Assembly (NCBI GenBank): GCA_004293935.1
Contig: RDZH01000015.1
Location: 1-64,000, forward strand
DNA from: Alphaproteobacteria bacterium
Lineage (GTDB): Bacteria > Pseudomonadota > Alphaproteobacteria > Rickettsiales > UBA998
Length of the DNA stretch: 64,000 bases
Direction of reading: 5' to 3'
Part shown: one piece after another, positions 9,301-17,345 of the stretch
Layout: every line of letters begins with the position of its first letter
How positions within the stretch are numbered: the first letter of the stretch is position 1
Program-made: the position numbers and the translations under genes
The notes under the pieces: generated by a model
Told to the model about the DNA's origin: nothing
Database searches by the model: none
The model's input: the letters and a program-made list of their open reading frames with translations, nothing else

Positions 9301-10036
9301 ATCCTTCAAAAAATTGCTCAATGATGAGAGCTTAGAACAAGATGATATTAAAAAATTGGCAAAAGCCATCATCACGGTTGAGAATCTATGGCTTAGTACG
9401 GGACAAATGTTTGATAGTGATCGTCATGGAGCTAATGTGAAAGTGCAACCTATCCGCAATGATGCTGGGGAGATGACAGGGTGGCAGGTAAATATTTTTG
9501 ATCTTGGGGCATTATTGACGCAGCGTCCAACGCACAAAGCACGCATGGAATTTGGCAAAGCCGTAGGGGAAGCATTGACCAATGCACGATCTGATAATCA
9601 GCCTTTTGTTCCAGCCCTACGTACCACATTACTTCATTACGCACAAGCCGCAAAAGATCGCGGCGATAGGGAAACTGCAAATTATTTATTTGAAATACCC
9701 AAAGCGCAATTAGCACAACAAGATTATGTCTCCGTCTTATCATCTGAGGAATCTTCGGCACATTATGCGAAAATGTTTGGGACATTCATGAGTTCAGGAC
9801 GCATGGATCCGTCGATTGTCGCAGGCATCGCCATGACGGGCGGGGGAGTAGTCGTTGATAAAGCTCTGAATGAAATGAATAAAAAGAAAGATAAAATTGG
9901 TTCGCATATTCAAAAAATTCTCTCTAGGCAACGCAATGAGCCTAGTGCGGAGATTATTCCAGCCGACATTGCCGATGCCATCAATATTCAAGGTGGGCGT
10001 GCGCGACATACGCATTATAGTGCTGCCATGAGATAA
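6317..10036 (+). CDS. Giant protein with degenerate M48-like and ABC1/UbiB-like regions
   Basis: 1239 residues, no signal peptide, no clear membrane segments, acidic. No whole-length family is recognised. Residues about 45-155 follow the pattern of M48 peptidases. ASIIISKGLIAATKDEDTLA matches the strand/helix before the active site, but the HExxH position reads YQLLK (101-105), and the later E-containing helix reads AYTMDAMDYM (125-134), so zinc catalysis is not expected. Residues about 800-1130 follow ABC1/UbiB kinases: FGPLGVKFAQ (804-813, compare KxGQ), FGSVLAAGSNQF (863-874, compare the Ala-rich loop), IESIAEGVSF, DSDRHGANVKV (1033-1043, compare the catalytic HxDxHxxN) and NIFDLGAL (DFG-like, 1062-1064). 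The ATP-binding Lys position after the second block appears to be Thr. The middle is helical, with ARM/HEAT-like spacing possible. It stands alone, followed by a partial mobile repeat. Function unknown; the domain assignments are my reading of motif order, not a search. Confidence 0.75.
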   Translation: MAYEEHLDRWRAVDPESEDGQAFHTAMRAMLERIYHGVDDAITLPEIDFILADDPAPYMMVDDALLPDASYEGTNHASIIISKGLIAATKDEDTLAAMLTYQLLKNELLPERTAHTHHQRYSPLAYTMDAMDYMRDADYNEQGMMRALDLLNEFNNAQPLQFVETVLGSDMSDRARDFSTRMGIAKRTRTQGWQETYDSSATMRDFAGEGNYNDFQIDVASARRISALEQWLDAHGYHGASLREQTQIFQEALETLPSLSEIPYMGFWNDASAYAYHLDVLLSQAGEHAASNQLRIAFRQATQDAGVTDYVYRSEDELMASKVIDMSVHAHPLSLHDDFGFIVPARMQYDRLIEASRDPIKAAMRNRLSIEQAQQEPIEHVLQWDASEDVPSVLCEFSEWLQKPKNQYNFNARMQWEKKIADEISIAAEDDPQFAGRMAHYALTSCGIVQPEIVHSVLKHWKEGVALALGTEAHPVGSKDELGIQMASIAEDLLRHVSRPLLAPHMIAMLATLTEAQPDHAYMLEEKLQHHAQGDRKNNFYLRGVSELLGEMLVTSPQASVQMLGLLIHPTPGTVLVDDVKNRLHDCFIADFETRAERLQKLQETFDIVDHMINLAALFAGEDTMSAYRTMVEPLRQTIDMVKEFSEDYHKANKMPWEDIKEYIKSYTGKDIDFTSLESLLNVGNAIFWDTVPEIRGLVTTALLFADGRTPDAMMPTIDSDEESSISIRDFIKERIIPASLDEQTRMQVETFMDHYVHHTNAYDEMSILGYALALSKPMQESTHEGRSEEHQQGEMLTQILSSFGPLGVKFAQAIEGMPHVSDELRAGMSSSKERSVDMPRWEYFHKIEDRVTPEVWDDISYFGSVLAAGSNQFTGIVTYQGEESALTCLHDAVRERAKFEAEMLQGALGAVHQKYDQMGNDTTALRLAEGLLERSYDVMKTEHNYSIGKWQVQKAQKMYNDLNVTIGDMPVHFKVVDWKTHGDDFKIESIAEGVSFKKLLNDESLEQDDIKKLAKAIITVENLWLSTGQMFDSDRHGANVKVQPIRNDAGEMTGWQVNIFDLGALLTQRPTHKARMEFGKAVGEALTNARSDNQPFVPALRTTLLHYAQAAKDRGDRETANYLFEIPKAQLAQQDYVSVLSSEESSAHYAKMFGTFMSSGRMDPSIVAGIAMTGGGVVVDKALNEMNKKKDKIGSHIQKILSRQRNEPSAEIIPADIADAINIQGGRARHTHYSAAMR

Positions 10037-10037
10037 T

Positions 10038-10172
10038 TAACCTGATTTTCGGATAAGAAAAATGATAAATAGTTGTTTTATAAAAACAAAATACGAAACC
10101 CGTCATGCCTGCGTAGGCAGGCATCCAGAACAACCCATGATCGCTGGACTCCTGCCTTCGCAGGAGTGACGA
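10038..10172. mobile_element. Partial MITE-like element (left end plus palindromic repeat)
   Basis: Starts 2 nt after the preceding stop codon with TAACCTGATTTTCGGATAA, then 44 nt of AT-rich spacer, then a palindromic repeat (10101-10172; CGTCATGCCTGCGTAGGCAG ... CTCCTGCCTTCGCAGGAGTG). The same order and spacing recur at 17346-17480 and, inverted, at 57052-56921. No matching right end is visible before glmS, so this copy looks truncated. The remaining 10173-10321 holds the glmS leader, with no other gene. Confidence 0.65.
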
Positions 10173-10321
10173 ATAAAATGAGGTATTTTTTAGTCAAACG
10201 ACTATATGCTCGATAGTTTGTAGTTTTTCTGGATTTTTTGTGAAAAGGCTGTATGGTATGCGTCTTTGTACACTGGCTTTCAGATGTATAATCCTTGTTT
10301 TTGGTGTGAGTAAAAATTCTT

Positions 10322-12148
10322 ATGTGTGGTATCGTCGGATTTGTTGGAAAACGTAACGCAACACCTTTATTAATTGAGGGGTTGAAGCGGTTAGAATATC
10401 GTGGCTATGATTCCGCAGGCGTAGCTGTTTTGAGTGTTTCGGGTATGGCGATTGCCAAAACAAAGGGTAAAGTCAGTGCGCTTGATGCGGAACTTGCCAA
10501 TCATCCTATTGAGGGAACGGCGGGTATTGCGCATACACGTTGGGCAACGCATGGCGCACCAGAGCAGCGCAATGCACACCCCCATCGTGTGGGGCAGATT
10601 GCCTTGGTGCATAATGGTATTATCGAAAATTACGCCGCTCTAAAAATGGAAATGATTGAGCGCGGTGCGAGCTTTTTAAGCGATACAGATACAGAAGTGA
10701 TGAGCCAATGGCTGCATGATCGTTGTGCGCAAGGGGTTTCTTTTGCAGAAGCATTTGGGATGATGTTGCCTTTATTGCACGGGGCTTATGCGATTGTTGC
10801 GCTGCATGAAGATGAACCTGATACGCTGTATGTAGCGCGTAAAGGTTCACCGATGGTGGTGGGAACGAACGATGCGCAGGAATGTTGGGTAGGTTCGGAT
10901 ATGCTGGCATTGGCAGGATATGCAACGCAAGGTTATTATCTTGCGGATGGGGAATATGCCATTTTGCAACCATCGACTATGCGGTTTTTTGCAGCAGATC
11001 ACACGCCGATACAGGTGACGATGCAATCGATGAATGTCGGTGCTGAGATTCATGATAAGCAGGGATTTGCACATTTTATGCTTAAAGAAATTCATGAGCA
11101 ACCTGATGTGATCCGTAAGACGCTTAGCCATTATTATGATCATGAGACCCAATCTGTGCATTTTGAGGGCTTAACATTAGACCCCACTACGATCTCCTCA
11201 ATCACCATGGTCGCGTGTGGTACGTCTTTTTATGCGGCGCAAGTTGCAAGCTATTGGTTTGAGCAGATAACCCATATTCCTGTACGTATTGATATTGCCT
11301 CTGAATATCGCTATCGTCACCCGATTGTGCCGAAAGATTCAGCAGCATTATTTATTTCGCAATCAGGAGAAACCGCAGATACGCTTGCAGCCATGCGTTA
11401 TGCCAAAGAGCATGGCGCACATACGATTGCGTTGGTGAATGTGCCGACAAGTACCATGGCGCGTGAAGCGGATAGTGTGATTCGCACCTTAGCAGGGGCT
11501 GAAATTGGGGTGGCATCAACCAAGGCATTTGTTGCGCAACTAACAACATTAGCCGCATTGGTGCTGTATTTTGGAGGAGCGCGCTCTACGCTTTCATCGG
11601 AGGAAACGGCGCATTTAATGCATCATCTTTCTGGAGTGGCTGAACAAACGCAGCAAGTATTGGATGAGAAAATGCATTATGATCGCTTGGCGTTAGCGTT
11701 GATGTATGCCCGTGATATGCTGTTTATTGGGCGTGGCACAAGTTATCCGCTTGCCAATGAAGGGGCTTTGAAAATGAAGGAGCTTTCTTATATTCATGCG
11801 GAAGGTTATGCCGCAGGGGAACTCAAGCATGGACCGATTGCGTTGGTGGATGATGGCGTGCCGATCATCGTCATTGCCCCCGATGATGCGTTGTTTGATA
11901 AATCTGCATCGAATCTTGAAGAAACCGCAGCACGCAAAGGCAATATTGTGCTTATCAGCAGCAAAGAGCGTGTGGCAAATTTTCATGGTAATGTAACACA
12001 TAGTGTGGCTGTGCCAGCGTGCCATCCATTCGTTGCGCCGATTCTTTATGCTGTGCCGTTGCAATTACTTTCCTATTATGTCGCGTTGCATAAGGGGGCG
12101 GATATTGATCAGCCACGTAATTTAGCAAAATCTGTGACGGTGGAGTGA
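10322..12148 (+). CDS. glmS: Glutamine--fructose-6-phosphate aminotransferase
   Basis: Makes glucosamine-6-phosphate from fructose-6-phosphate and glutamine, the first step to UDP-GlcNAc for peptidoglycan and lipid A. 608 residues, the usual size. The N-terminal Ntn glutaminase begins MCGIVGFVG, with Cys2 as nucleophile after Met removal; RGYDSAG and HTRWATHG are present. Two SIS sugar-isomerase domains follow (about 290-420 and 460-590), with ACGTSFYA, SQSGETADT, GRGTSYPLANEGALKMKE and the C-terminal PRNLAKSVTVE. The last 40 nt overlap the convergent moeB gene. No glmS ribozyme-like leader is evident. Confidence 0.97.
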   Translation: MCGIVGFVGKRNATPLLIEGLKRLEYRGYDSAGVAVLSVSGMAIAKTKGKVSALDAELANHPIEGTAGIAHTRWATHGAPEQRNAHPHRVGQIALVHNGIIENYAALKMEMIERGASFLSDTDTEVMSQWLHDRCAQGVSFAEAFGMMLPLLHGAYAIVALHEDEPDTLYVARKGSPMVVGTNDAQECWVGSDMLALAGYATQGYYLADGEYAILQPSTMRFFAADHTPIQVTMQSMNVGAEIHDKQGFAHFMLKEIHEQPDVIRKTLSHYYDHETQSVHFEGLTLDPTTISSITMVACGTSFYAAQVASYWFEQITHIPVRIDIASEYRYRHPIVPKDSAALFISQSGETADTLAAMRYAKEHGAHTIALVNVPTSTMAREADSVIRTLAGAEIGVASTKAFVAQLTTLAALVLYFGGARSTLSSEETAHLMHHLSGVAEQTQQVLDEKMHYDRLALALMYARDMLFIGRGTSYPLANEGALKMKELSYIHAEGYAAGELKHGPIALVDDGVPIIVIAPDDALFDKSASNLEETAARKGNIVLISSKERVANFHGNVTHSVAVPACHPFVAPILYAVPLQLLSYYVALHKGADIDQPRNLAKSVTVE

Positions 12149-12897
12149 GTACCGCATTCCATGCATTCAGGATCGCGCAAGATGTGGCTACGCTTCCATA
12201 TGCCCGATAGCCCATCATAGCGGTGCAAGATTCCAATCTCATGAGGGGTGATCTGGAGTAATGTTTTGATTGCTTCAACTGCCATCATCGTACCAATTAC
12301 TCCGACGACTGCCCCAAGAACACCGCGTGTTTGACAATCTTGTTCATGTTCACGCGGAGGATGAGGTACAAAGCATTGATAGCAGGGTGCATCTGCATGA
12401 GCGGGGTTGAAGCGGGTGATGTATCCTTCCATACCGCGCACCGCACCATGTATCCATGGCATCTGATGGCGACAACATGCATGATTGATGATGTAGCGTG
12501 TCGCAAAACTATCTGTGCCGTCTATCACTAAATCATAGTTCGGAAGGAGTTCATCTGCTGCATGTGCATCAAAGATGCGTTTATAGGGATGTACCGTACA
12601 ATCAGGGTTAAGCTCGGTGATGCGATCTTCAGCACTGAACACTTTAGCGCGCCCAATATCCGCTGTTTCATGCAAAATCTGACGATTTAAGTTGGAACGT
12701 TCCACCACATCATCATCCATCACCCCCAATGTACCCACGCCACAAGCAGCGAGGTAGGTGAGTACGGGCGAGCCAAGCCCCCCCGCACCAATGACGAGTA
12801 CGCGGGATGCGAGTAAACGCTCTTGCCCAGCGCGTCCTATCTGTGGCATGATGAGGTGACGCGCATAACGTCGTTCTTGATCGTGGGTAAGGGGCAT
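12109..12897 (-). CDS. moeB: MoeB/ThiF/HesA-type adenylyltransferase
   Basis: 262 residues, an E1-like enzyme that adenylates the C-terminal glycine of a ubiquitin-like sulfur carrier (MoaD or ThiS). The nucleotide loop GAGGLGSP (37-44), DDDVVERSNLNRQ (61-73) and DGTDSFATRY are visible. Two Cys pairs, CYQC (172-175) and CMEC (245-248), form the expected zinc site, and Cys188 in DCQTRG fits the catalytic/persulfide cysteine position. There is no C-terminal rhodanese domain. It begins 3 nt after cysK, the last gene of the coaBC-to-moeB run, consistent with sulfur transfer. MoeB versus ThiF cannot be separated without its partner. The 3' end overlaps glmS by 40 nt. Confidence 0.88.
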   Translation of the reverse strand: MPLTHDQERRYARHLIMPQIGRAGQERLLASRVLVIGAGGLGSPVLTYLAACGVGTLGVMDDDVVERSNLNRQILHETADIGRAKVFSAEDRITELNPDCTVHPYKRIFDAHAADELLPNYDLVIDGTDSFATRYIINHACCRHQMPWIHGAVRGMEGYITRFNPAHADAPCYQCFVPHPPREHEQDCQTRGVLGAVVGVIGTMMAVEAIKTLLQITPHEIGILHRYDGLSGIWKRSHILRDPECMECGTHSTVTDFAKLRG

Positions 12898-12900
12898 AGG

Positions 12901-13866
12901 TTAGAACGGTGCGAATAAATCCGTGGAGATGTAGCGTTCTGCAATGGAAGCGACAATGACCACCAATGTTTTTCCTGCCATTTCTTTGCGTGCGGCAATG
13001 TGGAGTGCCGCAGCGAGAGTCGCGCCAGAAGAAATACCCGCAGGGATGCCTTCCAATACCGCAGCACTACGCGCAATGTCAAAAGCCTCTTGATTACTGA
13101 TACGCATAATTTCATCAATCATGGTTCTATCTAAAACATCGGGGATAAATCCCGCACCAATTCCTTGTATTTTATGCGCACCCGCAACACCACCCGACAA
13201 AACAGGGCTATCTTCAGGCTCAACGGCAAAGATTTTTACCTTCGGATTATGCTGTTTTAAGAATGTACCCACGCCTGTAATCGTGCCACCTGTTCCCACA
13301 CCACTGATAAAACCATCGACAACACCCCCCGTATCGCGCCAGATTTCTTCAGCGGTAGAACGAATATGCGCCGCAGGGTTGGCGGGGTTTTGGAATTGTT
13401 GTAGCATAATAGCATTGGGATTATTCTCTACAATTTCACTAGCTTTTTCAATCGCACCACGCATTCCCTTGGCAGCGGGGGTGAGTTCCAGCGATGCACC
13501 AAGAAATTTCAACATCTTACGACGCTCAAGCGACATGCTTTCGGGCATTGTTAAAATGAGTTTATAGCCCTTTGATGCACAGACAAAAGCAAGTGCAATG
13601 CCCGTATTGCCCGATGTTGGTTCAACAATGATCGTATCCGCTTTCAACTTCCCCGATGCTTCAGCCTCCTCAATCATCGAAAGGGCAATACGATCTTTTA
13701 CGGATGAAAGCGGATTGAAAAACTCCAATTTAGCAAGGATGGTAGCCTTAGCGTGATGCTGCTCTGCCAGTCGGTTCAAGCGCACCAGCGGCGTATTACC
13801 AATCGTTTGTGTGATATTATCATAGATGCGCCCACGTAGAGCTGCTTCATTGTGCGATGATGTCAT
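12901..13866 (-). CDS. cysK: Cysteine synthase A (O-acetylserine sulfhydrylase)
   Basis: PLP enzyme that converts O-acetylserine plus sulfide to cysteine. 321 residues. [11 protein letters not shown] carries the PLP lysine (Lys57); [11 protein letters not shown] (83-93) is the substrate loop, and [10 protein letters not shown] the PLP-phosphate loop. [14 protein letters not shown] and [16 protein letters not shown] are CysK signatures. The start overlaps the stop of the upstream DJ-1-like gene by 4 nt. The gene sits two genes after an Rrf2-family regulator, which may control it. The cysE partner is at the start of the window. Confidence 0.96.
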   Translation of the reverse strand: MTSSHNEAALRGRIYDNITQTIGNTPLVRLNRLAEQHHAKATILAKLEFFNPLSSVKDRIALSMIEEAEASGKLKADTIIVEPTSGNTGIALAFVCASKGYKLILTMPESMSLERRKMLKFLGASLELTPAAKGMRGAIEKASEIVENNPNAIMLQQFQNPANPAAHIRSTAEEIWRDTGGVVDGFISGVGTGGTITGVGTFLKQHNPKVKIFAVEPEDSPVLSGGVAGAHKIQGIGAGFIPDVLDRTMIDEIMRISNQEAFDIARSAAVLEGIPAGISSGATLAAALHIAARKEMAGKTLVVIVASIAERYISTDLFAPF

Positions 13867-14585
13867 AAACTGCTCCCTTGCAGTGATGTAATGTGAAAAT
13901 AATCCAGAATAAGCTGAGCAAGATGCGCAGCAGATGCAGTATTTTGCCCCGTAATGAGGTTGTGATCAGCGAGTGCAAGCGGTGAAAAAGCGGGGGCTTT
14001 GCAATGGGTTGCACCAAGGTCTTTCATTTGATGTTCCAGTACATAAGGTATTTTACTGACACGTTGGCGGATTTCTTCTTCCTCAAAAGTAGGTGCGCAT
14101 ACGGTGCGCCCTTTCAGTGCGTATGAGCCATCAGTAGCACGCACATCCATCAATGCTGCTGTTCCATGTGATAATGCAGCAACCATACGCCCATCACTAA
14201 GCATGTGCGAAATGATTAGGGCAAGAAAACTATTATGCGAAAAATCCCACAATGCGCCATATCCTCCAACCAGCACCATACCATCATAATGCGTGCGTTG
14301 CACCTTTGCGAGCGGTATAGAATCATGTAATCGCTTCATTGCCCCTTTACTTGCACAGAAGCGTTGCACGGCTGCATCAAACATCATAGGATCAACATCG
14401 CGCACCGTACACGGGGTTGGATCAATCGGGATCACGCCTCCTTTCGGAGAGGCAATATCAAGCGAAAAACCAGCGCGTGCAAAAATCATGTAGGGAACGG
14501 AAAGTTCTGCAAGAAAGAGTCCTGCATCATCCCCATGTACACCAAGTTCGCCGTGAGAAGTAACAATAAAAAGTAGGTTGACCAT
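13863..14585 (-). CDS. DJ-1/PfpI superfamily protein with Ser at the nucleophile position
   Basis: 240 residues with the class I glutamine-amidotransferase-like fold of the Hsp31/HchA side of the DJ-1/PfpI group. [16 protein letters not shown] (about 100-115) matches the family's PGGHGxxxD block. The nucleophile elbow reads [11 protein letters not shown] (135-145), with Ser139 where the family normally has Cys; the codon is TCA, checked on the DNA. A long 50-90 insertion precedes the elbow, as in HchA-like proteins. Family members act as chaperones, glyoxalases or deglycases; with Ser in place of Cys the activity here is uncertain. Co-transcribed with cysK (4-nt overlap) and 24 nt after the Rrf2 regulator. 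Confidence 0.8.
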   Translation of the reverse strand: MVNLLFIVTSHGELGVHGDDAGLFLAELSVPYMIFARAGFSLDIASPKGGVIPIDPTPCTVRDVDPMMFDAAVQRFCASKGAMKRLHDSIPLAKVQRTHYDGMVLVGGYGALWDFSHNSFLALIISHMLSDGRMVAALSHGTAALMDVRATDGSYALKGRTVCAPTFEEEEIRQRVSKIPYVLEHQMKDLGATHCKAPAFSPLALADHNLITGQNTASAAHLAQLILDYFHITSLQGSSL

Positions 14586-14609
14586 GAAAATTATATGCCA
14601 AGGAGTGAA

Positions 14610-15077
14610 TTAAATAGAAAAATCATAACGTACCATTTCATGATCCTGCACCAAAAAGGTGGATTTTAGATCCGCTTCTTGCACCATGGCACAAATATCT
14701 TCCAAGGTATAACGCCCTAATTCATGAATATACGCACCTCGAGCATGAGCAAAAAGCGGTTGCACTAAGGTTTCATTAGCATGGGAAAAACGTGGGGGAG
14801 TATCACGATCAGAGCGGATATATTCCATTGCTAAGAGTACCTCATCAAGGCTGATTTGACGACGTTCGCGTGCCAAGGTATAGCCACCTCGTGGACCGCG
14901 AGTGCTTCGTAAAATCTGTGCGCGCACTAATGCTTGCAGCAAAGGCTCAAGATAACGTGGTGCAACGTGCAGAATGGTTGCGAGTTTTTTGCCACCCAAC
15001 GGGTGCGCATCTCCATTATAGGCGATGAAAATCAATGCTTCCACAAGGACGTATAATTTATGGGAAATGCCTAACAT
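14610..15077 (-). CDS. Rrf2-family transcriptional regulator without Fe-S cysteines
   Basis: 155 residues from ATG 15077, which has AAGGAG about 10 nt upstream; a longer reading to 15173 would run into dut and lacks support. The winged-helix DNA-binding domain occupies about residues 1-75 (GGKKLATILHVAPRYLEPLL recognition region, then STRGPRGGYTLAR in the wing). The region where IscR/NsrR carry three cluster-binding cysteines reads RSDRDTPPRFSHANETLVQ and has none. The protein therefore resembles the cluster-free branch (CymR-like) in this respect. The neighbouring cysK makes control of cysteine synthesis plausible but unproven. Confidence 0.85.
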   Translation of the reverse strand: MLGISHKLYVLVEALIFIAYNGDAHPLGGKKLATILHVAPRYLEPLLQALVRAQILRSTRGPRGGYTLARERRQISLDEVLLAMEYIRSDRDTPPRFSHANETLVQPLFAHARGAYIHELGRYTLEDICAMVQEADLKSTFLVQDHEMVRYDFSI

Positions 15078-15091
15078 CGATGCTGCGCTCC

Positions 15092-15547
15092 TTAAGATGC
15101 ATTCTTTATGCCCGTTGATCCAAAGCCACCCGTGCCACGCGCTGTTGCATCGAGTGCATCCACCTGTTGCCATTCCACACGGCTATAACGCGCAATCACC
15201 ATTTGCGCAATACGCATACCGCGTTCGATGAGGACACTGTCTTTGCCGTGATTAATAAGAATCACACCAATTTCACCGCGATAATCCGCATCAATCGTAC
15301 CGGGACTATTGAGTGTGGTAATGCCGTGTTTCAGTGCAAGCCCTGATCGGGGGCGCACTTGTGCCTCATATCCTTCGGGCAGTGCAATGGCGATGCCCGT
15401 GGGGATAAGCGCACGTTCACCATGCTGTAAGCTAAGAGGTTGCGCAATCGCTGCAAGCAAATCCATCCCTGCACTATGCTCGGTGGCGTATGCGGGTAGC
15501 GGAAGGTCCTGTGCGTGGGGAAGTTGAGTGATGGCAACGTGAATCAT
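15092..15547 (-). CDS. dut: dUTP diphosphatase
   Basis: Trimeric dUTPase, cleaving dUTP to dUMP and PPi. 151 residues. All five motifs are visible: AGMDLLA (26-32), [24 protein letters not shown] (catalytic Asp and Tyr), RIAQMVI and the C-terminal P-loop-like [11 protein letters not shown]. It starts 9 nt after coaBC, an association common in proteobacteria, and is followed after 14 nt by the Rrf2 regulator. Confidence 0.96.
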   Translation of the reverse strand: MIHVAITQLPHAQDLPLPAYATEHSAGMDLLAAIAQPLSLQHGERALIPTGIAIALPEGYEAQVRPRSGLALKHGITTLNSPGTIDADYRGEIGVILINHGKDSVLIERGMRIAQMVIARYSRVEWQQVDALDATARGTGGFGSTGIKNAS

Positions 15548-15556
15548 AGGATCTCC

Positions 15557-16762
15557 TTAAAAATGAACTATGCGATCAGCAAGACGATGAGCGACTTCTT
15601 CTTTGCTGCATGATTCCCAACTTTCTGTGCTGCTAGCATCGAGGATATGTACTGTGGTGGTATCTTCATTAAATATAGCACCCCCCAACACATTATTGGC
15701 GATGATCCAATCGCATTGTTTGCTGAGGCGTTTTGCATGGGCATGTTCAAGCAAATGCTGAGTTTCTGCTGCAAAACCAATCACAAGGCGAGGGCGATGT
15801 GTAGGGTGCTGTGCGATGGTTGCTAAAATATCATCGGTTGGGGTAAGGTGAAGATGCCAACCATCCTGCGTGCTTACTTTTTTCATTTTATGTTCAAGCG
15901 GTTGCGCGTACTTCCAATCGGCAACGGCAGCCACGGCAATGAATCCATCGGCAGGCAGTGCTGCTTGTGCCGCGAGGAGCATGGCAGCGTTGGTGGGGGT
16001 ATGGTGGCAGGTGATGCCATAGGGGAGGGGAATATCGACACGACCATGCAGCAAGATAACCTCCGCACCACGGTCACGTAGGGCGTGCGCAATCGCAATA
16101 CCTTGTTTGCCTGAAGAATGATTTGAGATAAACCGCACTGGGTCAAGCATTTCATGGGTTGCCCCTGCTGTCACAATAAACCGTTTTCCGCGTAATGGTT
16201 GGGTAGGATGCTTCGCTAATGCGAGAACACGCTGAGTGATTTCTTGCGGATCGGCTAATCGCCCAATACCTTCTTCACCACACGCCATCACGCCATTTGA
16301 GGGTGCGATGATATGTACGCCATCGCTACGAATCTGCGCAAGATTGCGCTGCGTGGCGGGATGATGCCACATATGCGGATTCATGGCAGGTGCAACGCAT
16401 AGGGGAATCGAATTGCCTGCTGCAAGATAGATCGCCCCTGCTAAATCATCGGCATATCCTGTTGCCATGCGCGCAATACGATCCGCACTGGCAGGGGCAA
16501 AGACGATCACATCCGCTTCACGGGCAAGACGAATATGCCCCATTTCGGTTTCATCTTTTAAGGAAAACATATCCTCATAAACAGGCTGTTCACTGAGTGC
16601 AGCAAGGCTTAAGGGGGTGACAAATTGCGCACCTGACGGCGTTAAGACGCAACGCACCATAGCCCCTTGCGCACGCCATAAGCGTATCATATCCAAAGAT
16701 TTATAGGCTGCAATAGAGCCACTTATGATAAGGAGAATATGAGGTTGATGCAGTGGTTTCAT
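15557..16762 (-). CDS. coaBC: Bifunctional phosphopantothenoylcysteine decarboxylase/synthetase
   Basis: Joins 4'-phosphopantothenate to cysteine (CoaB) and decarboxylates the product (CoaC), two steps of CoA synthesis. About 401 residues from the ATG at 16762 (MKPLHQPHILLIISGSIAAY), which fits the family start; the open frame extends to 16897 but that extension is hydrophobic and unlike CoaC. N-terminal flavoprotein CoaC domain (about 1-175): SGSIAAYKS, PAMNPHMW and the active-site MACGEEG. C-terminal CoaB domain (about 185-400): TAGATHEMLDPVRFISNHSSG, GFAAET and ANNVLGGAIF. First gene of the run ending at moeB; its cysteine use fits the cysteine genes downstream. Confidence 0.94.
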   Translation of the reverse strand: MKPLHQPHILLIISGSIAAYKSLDMIRLWRAQGAMVRCVLTPSGAQFVTPLSLAALSEQPVYEDMFSLKDETEMGHIRLAREADVIVFAPASADRIARMATGYADDLAGAIYLAAGNSIPLCVAPAMNPHMWHHPATQRNLAQIRSDGVHIIAPSNGVMACGEEGIGRLADPQEITQRVLALAKHPTQPLRGKRFIVTAGATHEMLDPVRFISNHSSGKQGIAIAHALRDRGAEVILLHGRVDIPLPYGITCHHTPTNAAMLLAAQAALPADGFIAVAAVADWKYAQPLEHKMKKVSTQDGWHLHLTPTDDILATIAQHPTHRPRLVIGFAAETQHLLEHAHAKRLSKQCDWIIANNVLGGAIFNEDTTTVHILDASSTESWESCSKEEVAHRLADRIVHF

Positions 16763-16868
16763 AAGAGGCTTTATATTAGCGCATAATGCACATAATACAA
16801 GCCTAAAAATACACATAAACAACGTGAAATACCAACAACGTGAAATAATGTGCGGTGCGCAACATGCG

Positions 16869-16903
16869 TTTGTCATACGTATCATAAAGATACGCATGAC
16901 AAA
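16869..16903. terminator. Strong hairpin between coaBC and the 137-aa gene
   Basis: A 15-bp stem with one mismatch (TTTGTCATACGTATC with GATACGCATGACAAA) and a 5-nt loop, lying 7 nt beyond the stop of the minus-strand gene at 16910. No T-run follows on either strand, so it may stabilise an mRNA end or act as a protein-binding palindrome rather than as an intrinsic terminator. A 12-nt direct repeat CAACGTGAAATA occurs twice just beside it (about 16819-16847). Confidence 0.5.
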
Positions 16904-16909
16904 GCAGCG

Positions 16910-17323
16910 TTAGTTGTTTTCGATGAGCAAATTAAAAACTCTCAGGTGATATTTACTAAGAGATCCTATCCGATCATTGTGTTGCTTGGCGCGATTCGCC
17001 CAAATAACCCTGAGATGTTCGACATCAGTAAATTCCCACAATATTGCATTTGTGAGTGCAATTAATGGGAGAAGATGTTGACATAGAGTGAAATCGTCAA
17101 GGATCATCCAATAGACTTCGTCTAATAGTAATGCACATTTCTCGGCATCATTATCTTCCGTAAAACATTTGCTTGCGGAAGCAACCGTTTCTTCAATGGC
17201 TTTCGCGCCATGTGTTCCAACGACTAGATCAGAAAGCAATGCGTCAATCAGGTTGGTGCGTTTCATAGAGTGGTTGGCAATGAAGATTGCCATAGATAGA
17301 AGTAAGGCTTGATTATCGCACAT
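16910..17323 (-). CDS. Hypothetical helical protein
   Basis: 137 residues, soluble, predicted all-helical, with scattered Cys (residues 2, 53, 63, 81) but no CxxC motif. No family recognised. No clear Shine-Dalgarno stands before the ATG at 17323; Met20 (MKRTNLIDALL) is an alternative start. It is followed by a strong hairpin, and the MITE-like element begins 22 nt upstream of its start, so the element may have altered its promoter. Confidence 0.55.
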   Translation of the reverse strand: MCDNQALLLSMAIFIANHSMKRTNLIDALLSDLVVGTHGAKAIEETVASASKCFTEDNDAEKCALLLDEVYWMILDDFTLCQHLLPLIALTNAILWEFTDVEHLRVIWANRAKQHNDRIGSLSKYHLRVFNLLIENN

Positions 17324-17345
17324 TTTCTGAGGTTTGTCTATAGCA

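Noticed and set aside
10173..10321. glmS leader as a glmS ribozyme
   Set aside because: The ribozyme is a Gram-positive feature and its core is not visible here.
12109..12148. Overlap of glmS and moeB ends as a possible frameshift error
   Set aside because: Both proteins end with normal family C-termini, so the 40-nt convergent overlap is real gene packing.
14610..15173. Longer 187-residue start for the Rrf2 regulator
   Set aside because: The extra N-terminus overlaps dut and has no family similarity; ATG 15077 has a good AAGGAG site and matches the Rrf2 start.
15557..16897. 446-residue version of CoaBC
   Set aside because: The first 45 residues are Cys/Phe-rich and unlike CoaC; the family starts at the ATG 16762 position.
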